Virus record (IMG/VR): IMGVR_UViG_3300001589_000213
Span: 1 to 22,423 of that record
Length of the DNA: 22,423 nucleotides
Reading direction: 5' to 3' (one strand)
Source of the DNA: a virus
Position 1 is the stretch's first letter. Each line of letters opens with the position of its first letter. The position numbers and the translations under genes are program-made. A model generated the notes under the pieces. It was not told where the DNA came from. It did not search any database and saw only the letters and a program-made list of their open reading frames with translations. Shown piece after piece: positions 13,101 to 21,772 of this stretch.

Positions 13101-13844
13101 CCTTGCTGGAGCTATATAATTGAGGCCCCGTATCAGTGCATTGCGGATGGGAGTTTCGGATTGAGATAGTTCGTTAGCGATGAACTCCCGCTGGAGTCTA
13201 TCCTTGGTGCTTGCGATCTGCCTTGTTGTTGCATCTTTACCCAGGATCGGAGAAAGGACACCCGCTACGGCATCTTCCGTTAGCTGATCAGTAGCTATGA
13301 GCTCATCAATCTGCTTGGCACTCTTACCAATCATTTTATGAGCGGTGCTGAAATATTTAGCGTCTATGCTTCCTAGGCCTCTGCCCATAAGACCGCCAGT
13401 TCCCATCGCCAGTAGGGTTCCCTTTGCGTCTACTTCGCCCGTATCAATGACGTCACCCAAAGCTCTTTCGCCACCAGCAAGAGCTGCCCCCTTGAGCATC
13501 TGGCTGGTAGCTGGGTTAAGGTTTACCCCTTTACCCTTTAGGTCCACCGTATTAGCTGCACCAGCTGCAAGTATTCTACCCAGGCTTAGGTCGGCGGATC
13601 CCTTGTCCTCAAAGCCCACTTGGGCTGCAGCGCTACCAATAGCTCCAGAGAGAAACCTGACTCCTGCACCCGCAAAGGGTATTCTCTTCTTGATGAATTG
13701 AGCGGCAATCTCTCCGCCTATACCGAAACTTATTTCAGTAGCAGCTGATCCAGCAATCTGCCCAGCACTAAGAGGAGCCCTGGTGGGAGCGCCCTCTGCC
13801 TCAAGTTCAGTTTCTTCTTCGGTGTCGATTTCTTCTGGGTCCAT
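10152..13844 (-). CDS. Large internal virion / polyvalent-type protein with LPD38-like region
   Basis: 1230 residues. The N-terminus is very acidic (DPEEIDTEEETELEAEGAP), followed by Gly/Ala-rich, weakly hydrophobic stretches (about residues 25-160: IAGSAATEISFGIGGEIAAQF, GAIGSAAAQVG). Residues 170-560 are long charged helices. Residues about 570-830 resemble the LPD38 domain of phage polyvalent proteins: VIYNPPSYAVNAIGGAISAA, then YSVTDSATRYAIWKSNQ, RMAASITNDTYQNYERTS, and LLPPFVTFTLELARNTMNQ. The rest is helical and charged. Proteins of this kind are thought to travel in the capsid and enter the cell with the DNA; a T7 gp16-like ejection role is inferred. No lysozyme or polymerase motif is seen. 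It starts by a TAATG overlap without SD and is the last gene of the leftward operon. Confidence 0.75.
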   Translation of the reverse strand: MDPEEIDTEEETELEAEGAPTRAPLSAGQIAGSAATEISFGIGGEIAAQFIKKRIPFAGAGVRFLSGAIGSAAAQVGFEDKGSADLSLGRILAAGAANTVDLKGKGVNLNPATSQMLKGAALAGGERALGDVIDTGEVDAKGTLLAMGTGGLMGRGLGSIDAKYFSTAHKMIGKSAKQIDELIATDQLTEDAVAGVLSPILGKDATTRQIASTKDRLQREFIANELSQSETPIRNALIRGLNYIAPARQIGKGAREGYFKFQNDMQRAESISTKLDAKITKAVLDREDLKQDIGDFMDGGVMSDKLAKEPIAGDLNAMRDIEIKAMGDLYDILDETDEFDLLPKAQKESLMTRMQEEIQRGYRKYDTATYKAFTDKKFTTTEAQEALAKAEVLSGLERKAKDAGQDISDDKVAKKMQGEVDAHFKHLDSMRAKDKRMSQKALVASLPGRFEMKLEGHLPGPAERAFLGEVTAGIQKPAAQAKYRLRDSRRHIAQIESNLAVVNGLKSTEQIRTRKEPGFTELVLPGMKGIDSDGRQLYIPTETAHAVSKLYESEFSEMMAEGTAGFVNQAFGSMVAYSKAVKVIYNPPSYAVNAIGGAISAASNGVNIFSKDYFRGARLALSELEGTAIGNVAGKITKKQEASYRKQLVSEVDEMYEYGIGNASIASNEVAAAIRNGKVGNLAERMTKTMGKLYSVTDSATRYAIWKSNQGMIKKKLVKNGVNLDEGQVKRMAASITNDTYQNYERTSRLGKYLSRRGLLPPFVTFTLELARNTMNQARIAGEMIHGASFFKRFDIELPANEAQRAAAINAVRNEGLKRSGMLVGILAASAGAKEFLSRGVEKVPGVQGEALDGSQERDDFAFFGFSYMRDKDFMATIDKDTKKGTFAMTSYLFPHATLTQFASAVIDAASQGKENEYDTTKTLSGLISEELMGEGTFINQNVMRAVDNRDIYGEKISTAEGFQSFKDRVSSVIFETFKPGVMRELENLQGSVDGTGDFTMSEVLLRQVGARFTKIDFNQMAKRRIQDFVERYSDARGNYSTDFKYKFSEGKMTEEQIERSYVEAVENAKSAFDRIEESYSRLDSFGYSRDEKIDLMKSAGVRSADIFRITKGMDFEPFKKGATESTQEQYDAQMEGKSKAEKIGVIRGLYSGGAEDRMKAERFKSEDKRRRTNQRYGRSAQDLLLMNLNAADRADLLRQMNAHIDRSLFNEMRRKKIITNDVAALLLSR

Positions 13845-15766
13845 TATGGGGTATTGGGAGTTTTAGCTGAAAATGGGTTATCGAGAAAATCGGCATTAGG
13901 AAGCAAAAACTTAAAGATCATTTCACGCCTTAAATCATCCTTCTCCTTGTCAGTCATTCCACTTCCGTCTTGACCCGTGTAGCCTTCTAGTAGCGCGTCA
14001 GCCTGAAGTTCCGCCTCTTCAAACTTGCTGGGGTCCTCTTTTTTCAGGGAATCTATTCTAGCATTGTCAAAGTCAATTTGCCTCTTTCTGTCGTCTTCTT
14101 CGTCCGCAATTTTATTCCCCGTCAGAATGTTAATCCCGTTGGCTTCGGCAACCTTCATCGCCCTACCAATTTCACCATTAGACGAATATCTGTCGTTGAA
14201 CTTTGCCATGTCGCGAAGGTCCGCCATGCTGGTTCCTTCGCCCCTGGCTTTTCTTCTATCGCGGTCGCTCGCTGCATCATTGAAATCTGGCCTTGCGTCA
14301 AGTCTAGCTTCACGATCAAGGGACGCCTGACTAAACGCACTTCCTGCAGCATCTCTGCTAGAGGTATCCTTGGGGCTCTCTCTCGATTTCAAGAATGAAT
14401 CACGGCTGTAGCCAGTCTCAGCGTTGAACGTAGTGTTCATGCCTTTAGCTAATTCCTCCGCTTGAGATATCTCATCTTTTGTAATTTCTGCGCCAGACTT
14501 CATCCTTTCAAGGAAGTTGGCTTGAGGGCTTCCCTGTTCTGGTTCCTGAGGGATCTGACCGCTTCGTGCAGCTACATTTTGAATGGCTCTTTCGTATGCC
14601 GATCGATTCCCTTGCAACTTCTGACCAGCTAAAGCGTTCATACTGCTGGCTGTTTCAGGGTCCGCAAACGCTACATTGCCAGATTGGTCAATGAAGGGAC
14701 GCATGCCTTCAGGTCTTCCAGCTGCGCCAGGGATGGTGCCTCCGTTTTCATTTGTCAATCCACCAGATATGAACGGAGCTCCAGATTCAACCATTTGACC
14801 CGCCAGAGAATCAAGCTGCTGTTGGGTTATTGGGGCGTTGGGTTGATTTTGGAACATGCCTATGTTCTGCCCATCAGGGGCCTGGTAGCTACCTATAATG
14901 TTGCCTTGAGGTGCTGCGCCCCCATTAAATGGAAGGGGTCCGCTGGGAGCCAATGCCTGCTGAATGTTGGGGGCCTGGCCCCCTTGAGCTGATTGATTTG
15001 CTTGAGCTTGTTGGACTGATTGAGGAGCAACTCCCTCTTGACTATCTAACCTGGCGTTAGTAGCATCAAATTGATTTGGGTTCATTGAGTTTAAGAACGA
15101 TACGCTCTCAGGGGCCGACATAGCTGCTTCTCCAGCAGCTTCCCTTCTTTCGTTCTCCTCAGACAATGTTCGCATGCCTTCGTTGTCGCCGTATCCGTCA
15201 CCGCCGCCATACACCGCTCTCCCTATAAGTCCGCCTAGAGCGTTCCCGCCCATTTCAGAGAGACCTCTGCCGTCGTCCCTCACGGCTCCTGTAATTAAAT
15301 CTGCAGCGGTATATAGTCCCGCAGGAGTCAGTAGGCTCCCTGCTTGAGCTAGCCTTGAACCTTTTGCCAAATTTCCAACTATTTGTGGAGCCTTGATTTT
15401 GTTGAGCTTGTCTGCAAATCCAGCTACCTTTTGAACAGGCTTTGAGCCTAGAATGCGACCTTCATTGCCAGCTAGTCTAGCAGTGTCATAAATTCCTTCA
15501 GCGCCGAGCAATGCATCTTGAGCCAATGTGGCGTCACCGCCTCTACCCGTTGGGGCATCACCGCGATCAATCTTGAACGGGTCTTTGCTATTGATTTCTA
15601 CCTCTCTTCCAGATTCAGGTAAAGTTGCTGTAACTTTACTGTCGTCACGTTCAACTCGTGAATCCGAAGCTGCTTCGTCACCTTTTTCCTTGGCTTCTCT
15701 CGCCAGCCTAATTAACCTTTGCTCTTCGGTTTCTTCTTCTTCGTTATTATTATTATTGTCTGCCAT
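13844..15766 (-). CDS. Acidic, Gly/Ala/Gln-rich putative internal virion protein
   Basis: 640 residues. No family is recognised. The N-terminus is NNNNN followed by a Glu-rich block (residues 4-15), then a charged helix to residue 30. Residues about 85-190 are Gly/Ala-rich with amphipathic or weakly hydrophobic helices (LLTPAGLYTAADLITGAV, GGNALGGLIGRAVYGGG), which could enter a membrane. Residues about 225-320 are Gln/Asn/Pro-rich (VQQAQANQSAQGGQAPNIQQ). The C-terminal half is charged and helical. The composition and the one-base overlap with the LPD38-like gene suggest the two proteins work together, as a second ejection or core protein. Two-part disordered and amphipathic layout is common in such proteins. 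The start at 15766 has no SD. Confidence 0.7.
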   Translation of the reverse strand: MADNNNNNEEEETEEQRLIRLAREAKEKGDEAASDSRVERDDSKVTATLPESGREVEINSKDPFKIDRGDAPTGRGGDATLAQDALLGAEGIYDTARLAGNEGRILGSKPVQKVAGFADKLNKIKAPQIVGNLAKGSRLAQAGSLLTPAGLYTAADLITGAVRDDGRGLSEMGGNALGGLIGRAVYGGGDGYGDNEGMRTLSEENERREAAGEAAMSAPESVSFLNSMNPNQFDATNARLDSQEGVAPQSVQQAQANQSAQGGQAPNIQQALAPSGPLPFNGGAAPQGNIIGSYQAPDGQNIGMFQNQPNAPITQQQLDSLAGQMVESGAPFISGGLTNENGGTIPGAAGRPEGMRPFIDQSGNVAFADPETASSMNALAGQKLQGNRSAYERAIQNVAARSGQIPQEPEQGSPQANFLERMKSGAEITKDEISQAEELAKGMNTTFNAETGYSRDSFLKSRESPKDTSSRDAAGSAFSQASLDREARLDARPDFNDAASDRDRRKARGEGTSMADLRDMAKFNDRYSSNGEIGRAMKVAEANGINILTGNKIADEEDDRKRQIDFDNARIDSLKKEDPSKFEEAELQADALLEGYTGQDGSGMTDKEKDDLRREMIFKFLLPNADFLDNPFSAKTPNTP

Positions 15767-15819
15767 GATATGTTATTTAACTTGGTTAGTAAATAGGTGT
15801 AAAGGGTAATGAAATAATG

Positions 15820-16059
15820 TCACTCAAATAAGTCGACTTCACCAAGTACATCAATCCCTGAGTCTTGAATCGACGTATCCTGATCTATTTGATTCCTATT
15901 AGGCTGACGATAGTTATCGGTAGATATGTCGTATATACCACCTCTAGCATTTCCTCCAGAACTTGACCTACCTAACATCGACATACCTCCTCCACTGGAG
16001 GCTATAAAGTCTGGGATATCGTTAGCGCTAGTTATCTTTGGTTTGTTTCCGTTTGCCAT
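15820..16059 (-). CDS. Small protein between repeat protein and core-type genes, unknown function
   Basis: 79 residues. Its start overlaps the stop of the repeat-protein gene as TAATG, so it is probably read by reinitiation. It is polar and looks disordered: GGGMSMLGRSSSGGNARGGI in the middle, then STDNYRQPNRNQIDQDTSIQ, and an acidic end VLGEVDLFE. There is no membrane segment and no motif. Position just after the long fibre-like gene makes a small virion or fibre-assembly protein possible, but a guess. Confidence 0.65.
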   Translation of the reverse strand: MANGNKPKITSANDIPDFIASSGGGMSMLGRSSSGGNARGGIYDISTDNYRQPNRNQIDQDTSIQDSGIDVLGEVDLFE

Positions 16060-19000
16060 TATGGAGTGGGGATTAATGCAGTAAGAATGGTTTTCTTGTA
16101 ATATGTATTGCCGTTAATATCTGAGAAGGCTGGTCTTAGATCAACATCAAGGGTAAGCTTACTGTTAGCAGGATTACTTGGTCCTCCAGATATCTCCAGA
16201 ATAAATGGTTCATTACCATACATCCTTCTGCCATTTGCTACAACTTCTAGGCCATCGCCATCCGCAACGCCACTTATAGTTGCTTTAAGTGAACCAGCTG
16301 TAGTTACACTAGATTTTTGTACAAAACTAGGCCTTTTAGACGTGAACACAATGACCCCATTGGACGTAAATGTTCTCGTAATATTATTGCCAGAACCATT
16401 AGACGGTGTCACGCCAAGTATAGTTGTGTCAATCCTATATCCACGAAGTCCTCTAGTTACAGAAAACGGTGAGAAGTTATGAGCAATTCCACTCTCATAG
16501 GTTCTGGCCCAAGATGTTGGATTGTAAAGTCCAGTAGCTGCTCCACCTGCATCTCCATCATTAAAGGTAAAATCGCCCGCAACAATATCTGCTGAGGTTT
16601 GAAATATAACAGTTACTCTGGCTTCAACCTTAGCTTGAACTGGAGGCTTTAGGTGAAAGTTATAAAAATTAATGTTGGGGTTATTAACGCCCGATGGATC
16701 TATTACATCGCCACCTAGAGAAACAACTCCAGGGTAAGTAAAGTCAACCATCCTGTTATATTTATGCACAGTATTAGAATTACTGTGAACAATACTTTGT
16801 CCACTGTCATCCTGCAAAGTGGTAACAGCAATTGTTTTTAGACCCTCAAATTTTCCAGTAGTTCTTTCGATAACAGGCCCTACCGTTGAGCCTTCGGTGG
16901 CTAGGAAAGTTGTAGTAACTTTTATTACACCTTCGCTTTCATTGTTTTTTGATACAGACAATGTTCCAGCTTCTATCCAATTTGAAACCTTTGTTTTTAT
17001 ATCCCCCCCGTTGTCAATTTCCTCGGCACTTAAGTATAATCCAATAACAGGAGACCCCGCAGGAACGGTGTTAGCGGCACTTGCGGCAGTGCCAGCTACA
17101 CCACCTATTACTCCTGCTGTAAAATCTGAGGTGGAAAATGTTCTTTGTTCTATCCTCTTGAGTCCGTTTAAATCATAGCTCTCTGTAAATACTTCGTGAA
17201 ACTCGAAATTAAATACCCTGGTCTTTATTCCATCGAAATCACTTGTTTCTTCAGAAACAATAGATGACCCATTTGGCAGTGTGTCCGTCGCTTGGGGAGG
17301 GTTACTTGTTAAGATCCCCCTGACATCACCATCGGTTAAATCAAATGCTCTAACGGATATTTTCCGAAAGCCACTATTAAGTTCTCTCTGGACCGAGAGT
17401 ATACTTGGTTTTAAAAATGTATATCGTTCTGTAGGGATGCCTTCAACATTACTAATTTCCTCTTTGGCTAAGGAATAGCTGGATTTAGTTTTTCTTGATG
17501 AAGCAGGATTAAACCACTCCTCTACTATTGCCTTCTGAGATCCCACATTGTCAGTTGAGTCAGATAACTTAACATCGTTCTCCAAGAAAGTATATCGTTC
17601 TGTAGGTATGCCGCCAATATCTGATTGATCTTTACGGGCTAAGGAATAATTGGATTTAGTTTTTCTTGATGCAGCAGGCTTGAACCACTCTTCTGTTATA
17701 CTATTTTGACTTCCTACTTCATCTTCGGAGTCAGAAAGTTGCACGTCTTCCTTTAGGAATGTATAACGCTTTGTTGGTATTCCGTCTACATCGGATTCCT
17801 GCTCACTGGCGATTGAATATCCGCTTGGTGTAACAGGAGTGCCGTTAAACACCTCTTTGACAATAGCTAGTTGACTTCCTACTTTATCCTCAGTCTCAGA
17901 AAGAACCACGTTATTCTTGAGAAACGTATAACGCTCCGTTGGAATCCCGTTTACATTTGATTCTTCTTTGCGGGCTAAGGAGTAATTAGTTTTCGTCTTC
18001 CTTGATGCGGACGGCTTGAACCACTCTTCGTTAATGCTGTTCTGACTGCCCACTTCGTCTTCGGACTGAGAAAGCTGCACGTCCGCCTTTAGAAACCTAT
18101 ATTGAATCGTGGGTATTCCCGCAAAGTCAGACTTCCGCCTGTCTGCTTCTTGGTATCCAGATAGTGCTACATTAGCAACGTCTACTCCCGCAAAAGCATC
18201 ATTGGTAGGTTTGAACACTTCATTGGTTACTGCTAGTTGGCTGCCCACCCTGTCTTGAGAGACGGAGAGAACTACATTGTTTTTTAAGAACATATAACGC
18301 TCTGTGGGAATACCATCAACATCACTTATATCTTCTTTAGCTAAAGAGTAATTAGACTTTGCTTTCCTCGACGCTGCAGGTTTGAACCATTGTTCTGTTA
18401 TGGCTAGCTGGCTACCCACATTATCCTCGGTCTCAGATAATTGAACATCATCCTTTAGGAAGGTATAACGCTCCGTCGGGATGCCATCTACATCGGATGC
18501 GTCCTCCTTCGCTAAGGAGTAGTTGGTTTTTAATTTCCTCGCCGCTGTAGGCTTGAACCATTGTTCCGTAATTGCCTTCTCAGAACCTACGTTATCAGTT
18601 GATTCAGATAGTTGTACGTTATCTTTCAGGAATACGTAACTGATTGTGGGAATTCCCGCAAAGTCAGACTTCTCCCTGCTCGCCTCCGAATAACCAGATA
18701 GCGCAGTCCCACTTACATCTTTACCTACAATAGTATCACTGGTGGGCTTGAAAACCTGGTTGGTTACCGAAAGCTGTGAACCTATCCTGTCTTCCGAGAT
18801 AGAAAGAATTACATTATTTTTTAAGAAAGTAAAACTCCTCGTAGGAATGCCTTCAAAATCACTGGCGGCTTCCTTGGCCAGGGAATATCCAGTCTTCACA
18901 CTGCGATTAACGGCTCCAGAGGTCGCAACCAGAGATGGTTTAAACCATTGCTCTATAACCGCCTTCTGAGATCCTACGTTGTCTATGGAATTGGAAAGTT

Positions 19001-21053
19001 TAACGTCGTCCTTAAGGAAAGTATATCTTTCCGTGGGAATGCCATCAACATCTGATTCTTCTTCACGGGCCAGGGAGTAAAGGCTTTTTGTTTTCCTTGA
19101 TGCGGACGGGTTGAACCATTCTTCGGTTATGGCCAGTTGACTCCCTACTTTGTCCTCAGAAACAGAAAGAGCTACATTATTTTTTAAAAAAGTATATCGT
19201 TCGGTGGGGATACCGCCAATATCTGATTCTTCCTTGCGGGCTAAGGAATAGTTGGCCTTGATTTTTCTTGATGCGGCAGGCTTAAACCACTCTTCGATAA
19301 TGCCGTTCTGGCTTCCTACCTCGTCTTCGGATTGAGAAATCTGAACGTCATCCTTGAGGAATGTATAACGCTCCGTAGGAATACCATCTACGTTCGATTC
19401 TTCCGTTCGGGCTAAGGAATAGTTAGTTTTTGCTTTCCTCGTGGATGCGGGCTTGAACCATTCTTCGGTTATGGCCAGTTGACTTCCTACTTTATCTTCG
19501 GACTCTGAGAGCTGAACATCATCCTTGAGGAATGTAAATCTTTTAGTAGGTATGCCATCTACCTCGGACACTTCCGTCCGAGCTACAGAATACCCACTCT
19601 CGGTTGGATCAGAGGCAGGATTGAAAACCTCAGTAATAATTGATAGTTGAGAACCAACTTTATCTTCTGTTCGAGAAAGCTCTACATTGTCTTTTAGAAA
19701 AGTATATCGTTCCGTAGGAATGCCCTGGACATTTGATTCTTCTTTGCGGGCTAAGGAATAAGTAGTTTTTATTTTCCTTGATGCGGACGGCTTAAACCAC
19801 TCTTCGGTAATGCTATTTTGACTTCCTACTTCGTCCTCGGACTGGGACAGTTGAACGTCTTCCTTGAGGAATCTGTATTCAATGGTCTTAATACCCTCGA
19901 AGTCCGACGTGTTCTGACTTGCTAGGCTGTATCCTGATACGGTTTTATCCGAGGAAGGGTTAAACCATTGCTGCGAAATAGAAAGTTGGCTTCCCACCTT
20001 GTCTTCGGATTGAGACAACTGAACATTATTTTTGAGAAATGTAAATCGTTTAGTCGAAATACCATCAACATTGGATTCCTGTTCGCTGGCTATAGAGTAT
20101 CCACTTGGTGTGCTAGGCGTTCCGTTGAACACCTCTTTTACAATAGCCAACTGACCACCGACCTTATCTTCTGTTTCGGACAGGGTTACATTATTCTTTA
20201 AAAAAGTAAACTGTCGGGTAGGTATTCCATCTACGTTGCTAACCTGCTCATTGGCGATACTGTAACCAGATGGAGTAGAGGGAGTTCCGTTAAACACTTC
20301 TTTGACGAGGGATAACTGGCTACCCACTTTGTCCTCTGTCTCAGAAAGAACTACATTATTTTTAAGAAAAGTAAACCGTCTGGTCGGGATACCATCCACA
20401 TTGGATTCCTGCTCGTTAGCTATTGAGTAACCAGATGGAGTAGATGGAGTGCTGGCGAAAGTTTCTTTTACAATGGACAGTTGACTACCTACCTTGTCCT
20501 CTGTTTCGGATATGGTTCCTGCCTGTATATATACTTCAGTTACTTCCCTATAACTATCTGTATCGCTAACTTCATAATTAGCTAAAATACAAGTGACTGC
20601 TGTTTCAGTATCAATCTGTGACGTAATAGAAGTTGTGCCTACTGTCTTTTGAAAATTAGTTCCAGCCTTTGCAATACTTGTTCTTTTTACGCGCCGTAAA
20701 CCATTCTCTATGTAATTAACGGTATCATCTTTTACTTGGACAAAGCTAGCTCCCAGTGTTTGATACACTAGGGTGACAATATATTGTTCTTGCTGTGTGC
20801 TGGACTGCACAGATACAAGGTTCATATCTGCGTAGGCTTCCCCCGTTCGAGGTTGAAGCCCATCTATGTTCATCGCTGCTCCCTGAAATGAACCAAAGGA
20901 AGGAAAGATGCGAGACTTATTGGCACTATACCAGTCTTCACGACTGTTCATAGTCGTGCAATTGACGGTCAGTTGATACCGACCGTTTTGAAACTGCTCA
21001 ACGGACGGAGTCCCGACCAGCTTGAGCCTGCTAGTTCTGTGAGATACAGCCAT
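16059..21053 (-). CDS. Giant modular repeat protein, likely tail fibre or virion appendage
   Basis: 1664 residues, the longest gene in the window. Residues 1-180 are non-repetitive, beta-rich, with an early IFPSFGSFQG and DGLQPRTGEAYADMNL, perhaps the virion-anchoring part. Residues 181-1218 hold 18 tandem modules of 55-65 residues. The consensus is LSxSEDxVGSQ, then a WF or VF with (K/N)P, then YSLA or YSIA, then S(D/N)VDGIPTERYTFLK(D/N)(D/N)VQ. Residues 1219 to about 1430 carry about three decayed modules. The C-terminus (about 1430-1664) is non-repetitive and beta-rich (VEARVTVIFQTSA, TLDVDLRPAFSDINGNTYYK), a possible receptor-binding tip. Cys is nearly absent. The repeats suggest a rod of stacked beta domains, probably trimeric as in many fibres. 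Assignment as a fibre is inferred from length, modularity and the virion-type neighbours. No chaperone or enzyme domain is seen. Confidence 0.75.
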   Translation of the reverse strand: MAVSHRTSRLKLVGTPSVEQFQNGRYQLTVNCTTMNSREDWYSANKSRIFPSFGSFQGAAMNIDGLQPRTGEAYADMNLVSVQSSTQQEQYIVTLVYQTLGASFVQVKDDTVNYIENGLRRVKRTSIAKAGTNFQKTVGTTSITSQIDTETAVTCILANYEVSDTDSYREVTEVYIQAGTISETEDKVGSQLSIVKETFASTPSTPSGYSIANEQESNVDGIPTRRFTFLKNNVVLSETEDKVGSQLSLVKEVFNGTPSTPSGYSIANEQVSNVDGIPTRQFTFLKNNVTLSETEDKVGGQLAIVKEVFNGTPSTPSGYSIASEQESNVDGISTKRFTFLKNNVQLSQSEDKVGSQLSISQQWFNPSSDKTVSGYSLASQNTSDFEGIKTIEYRFLKEDVQLSQSEDEVGSQNSITEEWFKPSASRKIKTTYSLARKEESNVQGIPTERYTFLKDNVELSRTEDKVGSQLSIITEVFNPASDPTESGYSVARTEVSEVDGIPTKRFTFLKDDVQLSESEDKVGSQLAITEEWFKPASTRKAKTNYSLARTEESNVDGIPTERYTFLKDDVQISQSEDEVGSQNGIIEEWFKPAASRKIKANYSLARKEESDIGGIPTERYTFLKNNVALSVSEDKVGSQLAITEEWFNPSASRKTKSLYSLAREEESDVDGIPTERYTFLKDDVKLSNSIDNVGSQKAVIEQWFKPSLVATSGAVNRSVKTGYSLAKEAASDFEGIPTRSFTFLKNNVILSISEDRIGSQLSVTNQVFKPTSDTIVGKDVSGTALSGYSEASREKSDFAGIPTISYVFLKDNVQLSESTDNVGSEKAITEQWFKPTAARKLKTNYSLAKEDASDVDGIPTERYTFLKDDVQLSETEDNVGSQLAITEQWFKPAASRKAKSNYSLAKEDISDVDGIPTERYMFLKNNVVLSVSQDRVGSQLAVTNEVFKPTNDAFAGVDVANVALSGYQEADRRKSDFAGIPTIQYRFLKADVQLSQSEDEVGSQNSINEEWFKPSASRKTKTNYSLARKEESNVNGIPTERYTFLKNNVVLSETEDKVGSQLAIVKEVFNGTPVTPSGYSIASEQESDVDGIPTKRYTFLKEDVQLSDSEDEVGSQNSITEEWFKPAASRKTKSNYSLARKDQSDIGGIPTERYTFLENDVKLSDSTDNVGSQKAIVEEWFNPASSRKTKSSYSLAKEEISNVEGIPTERYTFLKPSILSVQRELNSGFRKISVRAFDLTDGDVRGILTSNPPQATDTLPNGSSIVSEETSDFDGIKTRVFNFEFHEVFTESYDLNGLKRIEQRTFSTSDFTAGVIGGVAGTAASAANTVPAGSPVIGLYLSAEEIDNGGDIKTKVSNWIEAGTLSVSKNNESEGVIKVTTTFLATEGSTVGPVIERTTGKFEGLKTIAVTTLQDDSGQSIVHSNSNTVHKYNRMVDFTYPGVVSLGGDVIDPSGVNNPNINFYNFHLKPPVQAKVEARVTVIFQTSADIVAGDFTFNDGDAGGAATGLYNPTSWARTYESGIAHNFSPFSVTRGLRGYRIDTTILGVTPSNGSGNNITRTFTSNGVIVFTSKRPSFVQKSSVTTAGSLKATISGVADGDGLEVVANGRRMYGNEPFILEISGGPSNPANSKLTLDVDLRPAFSDINGNTYYKKTILTALIPTP
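17400..20513 (-). repeat. 18 in-frame tandem coding repeats of 165-195 bp
   Basis: The period is 165, 168, 171, 192 or 195 bp, always a multiple of three. Four module classes can be seen. A: 55 residues with STPSGYSI (modules 1, 2, 3 and 16, and module 6 in part). B: 57 residues with WFKPxASRKxK.NYSLA (5, 7, 8, 9, 12, 13, 15, 17, and 18 at 56). C: 65 residues with VFKPT and an extra eight-residue insert before SGY (11 and 14). D: one 64-residue variant (10). Module 4 is a 56-residue hybrid. Modules 4-5 look like 14-15, and 10-11 like 13-14, which points to block duplication. Confidence 0.9.
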
Positions 21054-21068
21054 CAGTAGTTAGATCTT

Positions 21069-21770
21069 TTATTTCTTAGTGGGCGGCTTTACCTTCTTAA
21101 TTGTTCCGTTTTTGTTACGAATAATGCTTGATCCGACCTCTACCTTGGTTTTACCCTTATTGATTCCCATTCTTGAACTGTCAGTCCGAACCATAGCGTA
21201 TCTCTTTGGGGTGGCTTTCTTACCTAGTCTTGCATAAGCTGGAAGCGCTTTCTTCGCGGCTTTCTTGGCTGGAGTCTTTGCCGCAGTCTTAGAGGTCGAT
21301 GATCTAGCCTTTGATGCTGCTGCATCTCTCTTCGCTTTTGCTGCTGCTGCAGCCTTTGACTTTTTGGCGTTGTTTGCTTTAACGGACTTAGTTGCGCTGT
21401 ATCCAGCTTCAATCGCAGCTGCACCACCAATAACCTTCTTGCCTGTTTTTCTTACGGCAGCCTTAGAAACAGAGCGAATGGGTTTTGAGCCTCCACCCTT
21501 AAAGTATTTACCTGTCTTGCTTCTCTTTAGGCCAGATGTAGAAGCGTAACCTACGCCCTCGACGACCTTACCGCCGACTCTCTTGGCTCCCTGGGCAACC
21601 TTGGTCTTGCCGACCGCCTTTGCAGCGCCCTTAGCCTTCGATCCAGCTGCCTTCGCGCCTCTGCCTGTTGCCTTAGCGCCTGCTTTGGCTCCTCTACCTG
21701 TTGCTTTTGCGGCTCTTCCAGCCAGTTTAGCGGCACCCTTAGCGCCCCTGATTAGTAATCCAATATTCAT
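21069..21770 (-). CDS. Histone H1/AlgP-like Lys-Ala-rich basic protein
   Basis: 233 residues, almost all Ala, Lys, Gly, Arg, Ser and Thr. The N-terminus is MNIGLLIRGAKGAAKLAGRA, followed by repeated KATGRGAKA units (residues about 21-45), a GKxx-rich stretch, an Ala-rich helix (SKAAAAAKAKRDAAASKARS, about 140), and TAAKTPAKKAAKKALPAYAR, which reads like a histone H1 or AlgP C-terminal tail. The C-terminal 50 residues are basic but less repetitive. It should bind DNA or RNA without sequence preference. AAAGGA seven bases upstream is a clear SD. As it sits in the virion operon next to two more basic proteins, packaging with the DNA is a reasonable guess; host-nucleoid compaction is another. Confidence 0.75.
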   Translation of the reverse strand: MNIGLLIRGAKGAAKLAGRAAKATGRGAKAGAKATGRGAKAAGSKAKGAAKAVGKTKVAQGAKRVGGKVVEGVGYASTSGLKRSKTGKYFKGGGSKPIRSVSKAAVRKTGKKVIGGAAAIEAGYSATKSVKANNAKKSKAAAAAKAKRDAAASKARSSTSKTAAKTPAKKAAKKALPAYARLGKKATPKRYAMVRTDSSRMGINKGKTKVEVGSSIIRNKNGTIKKVKPPTKK

Positions 21771-21772
21771 AA

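Noticed and set aside
17400-20513. Possible CRISPR-like or satellite DNA array
   Set aside because: The period is 165-195 bp, all in frame within one long coding sequence, and the units diverge like protein modules.
21265-21549. 94-codon plus-strand frame rich in Ala and Leu
   Set aside because: Antisense shadow of the Lys/Ala-rich H1-like gene, which leaves opposite frames open because of its composition.
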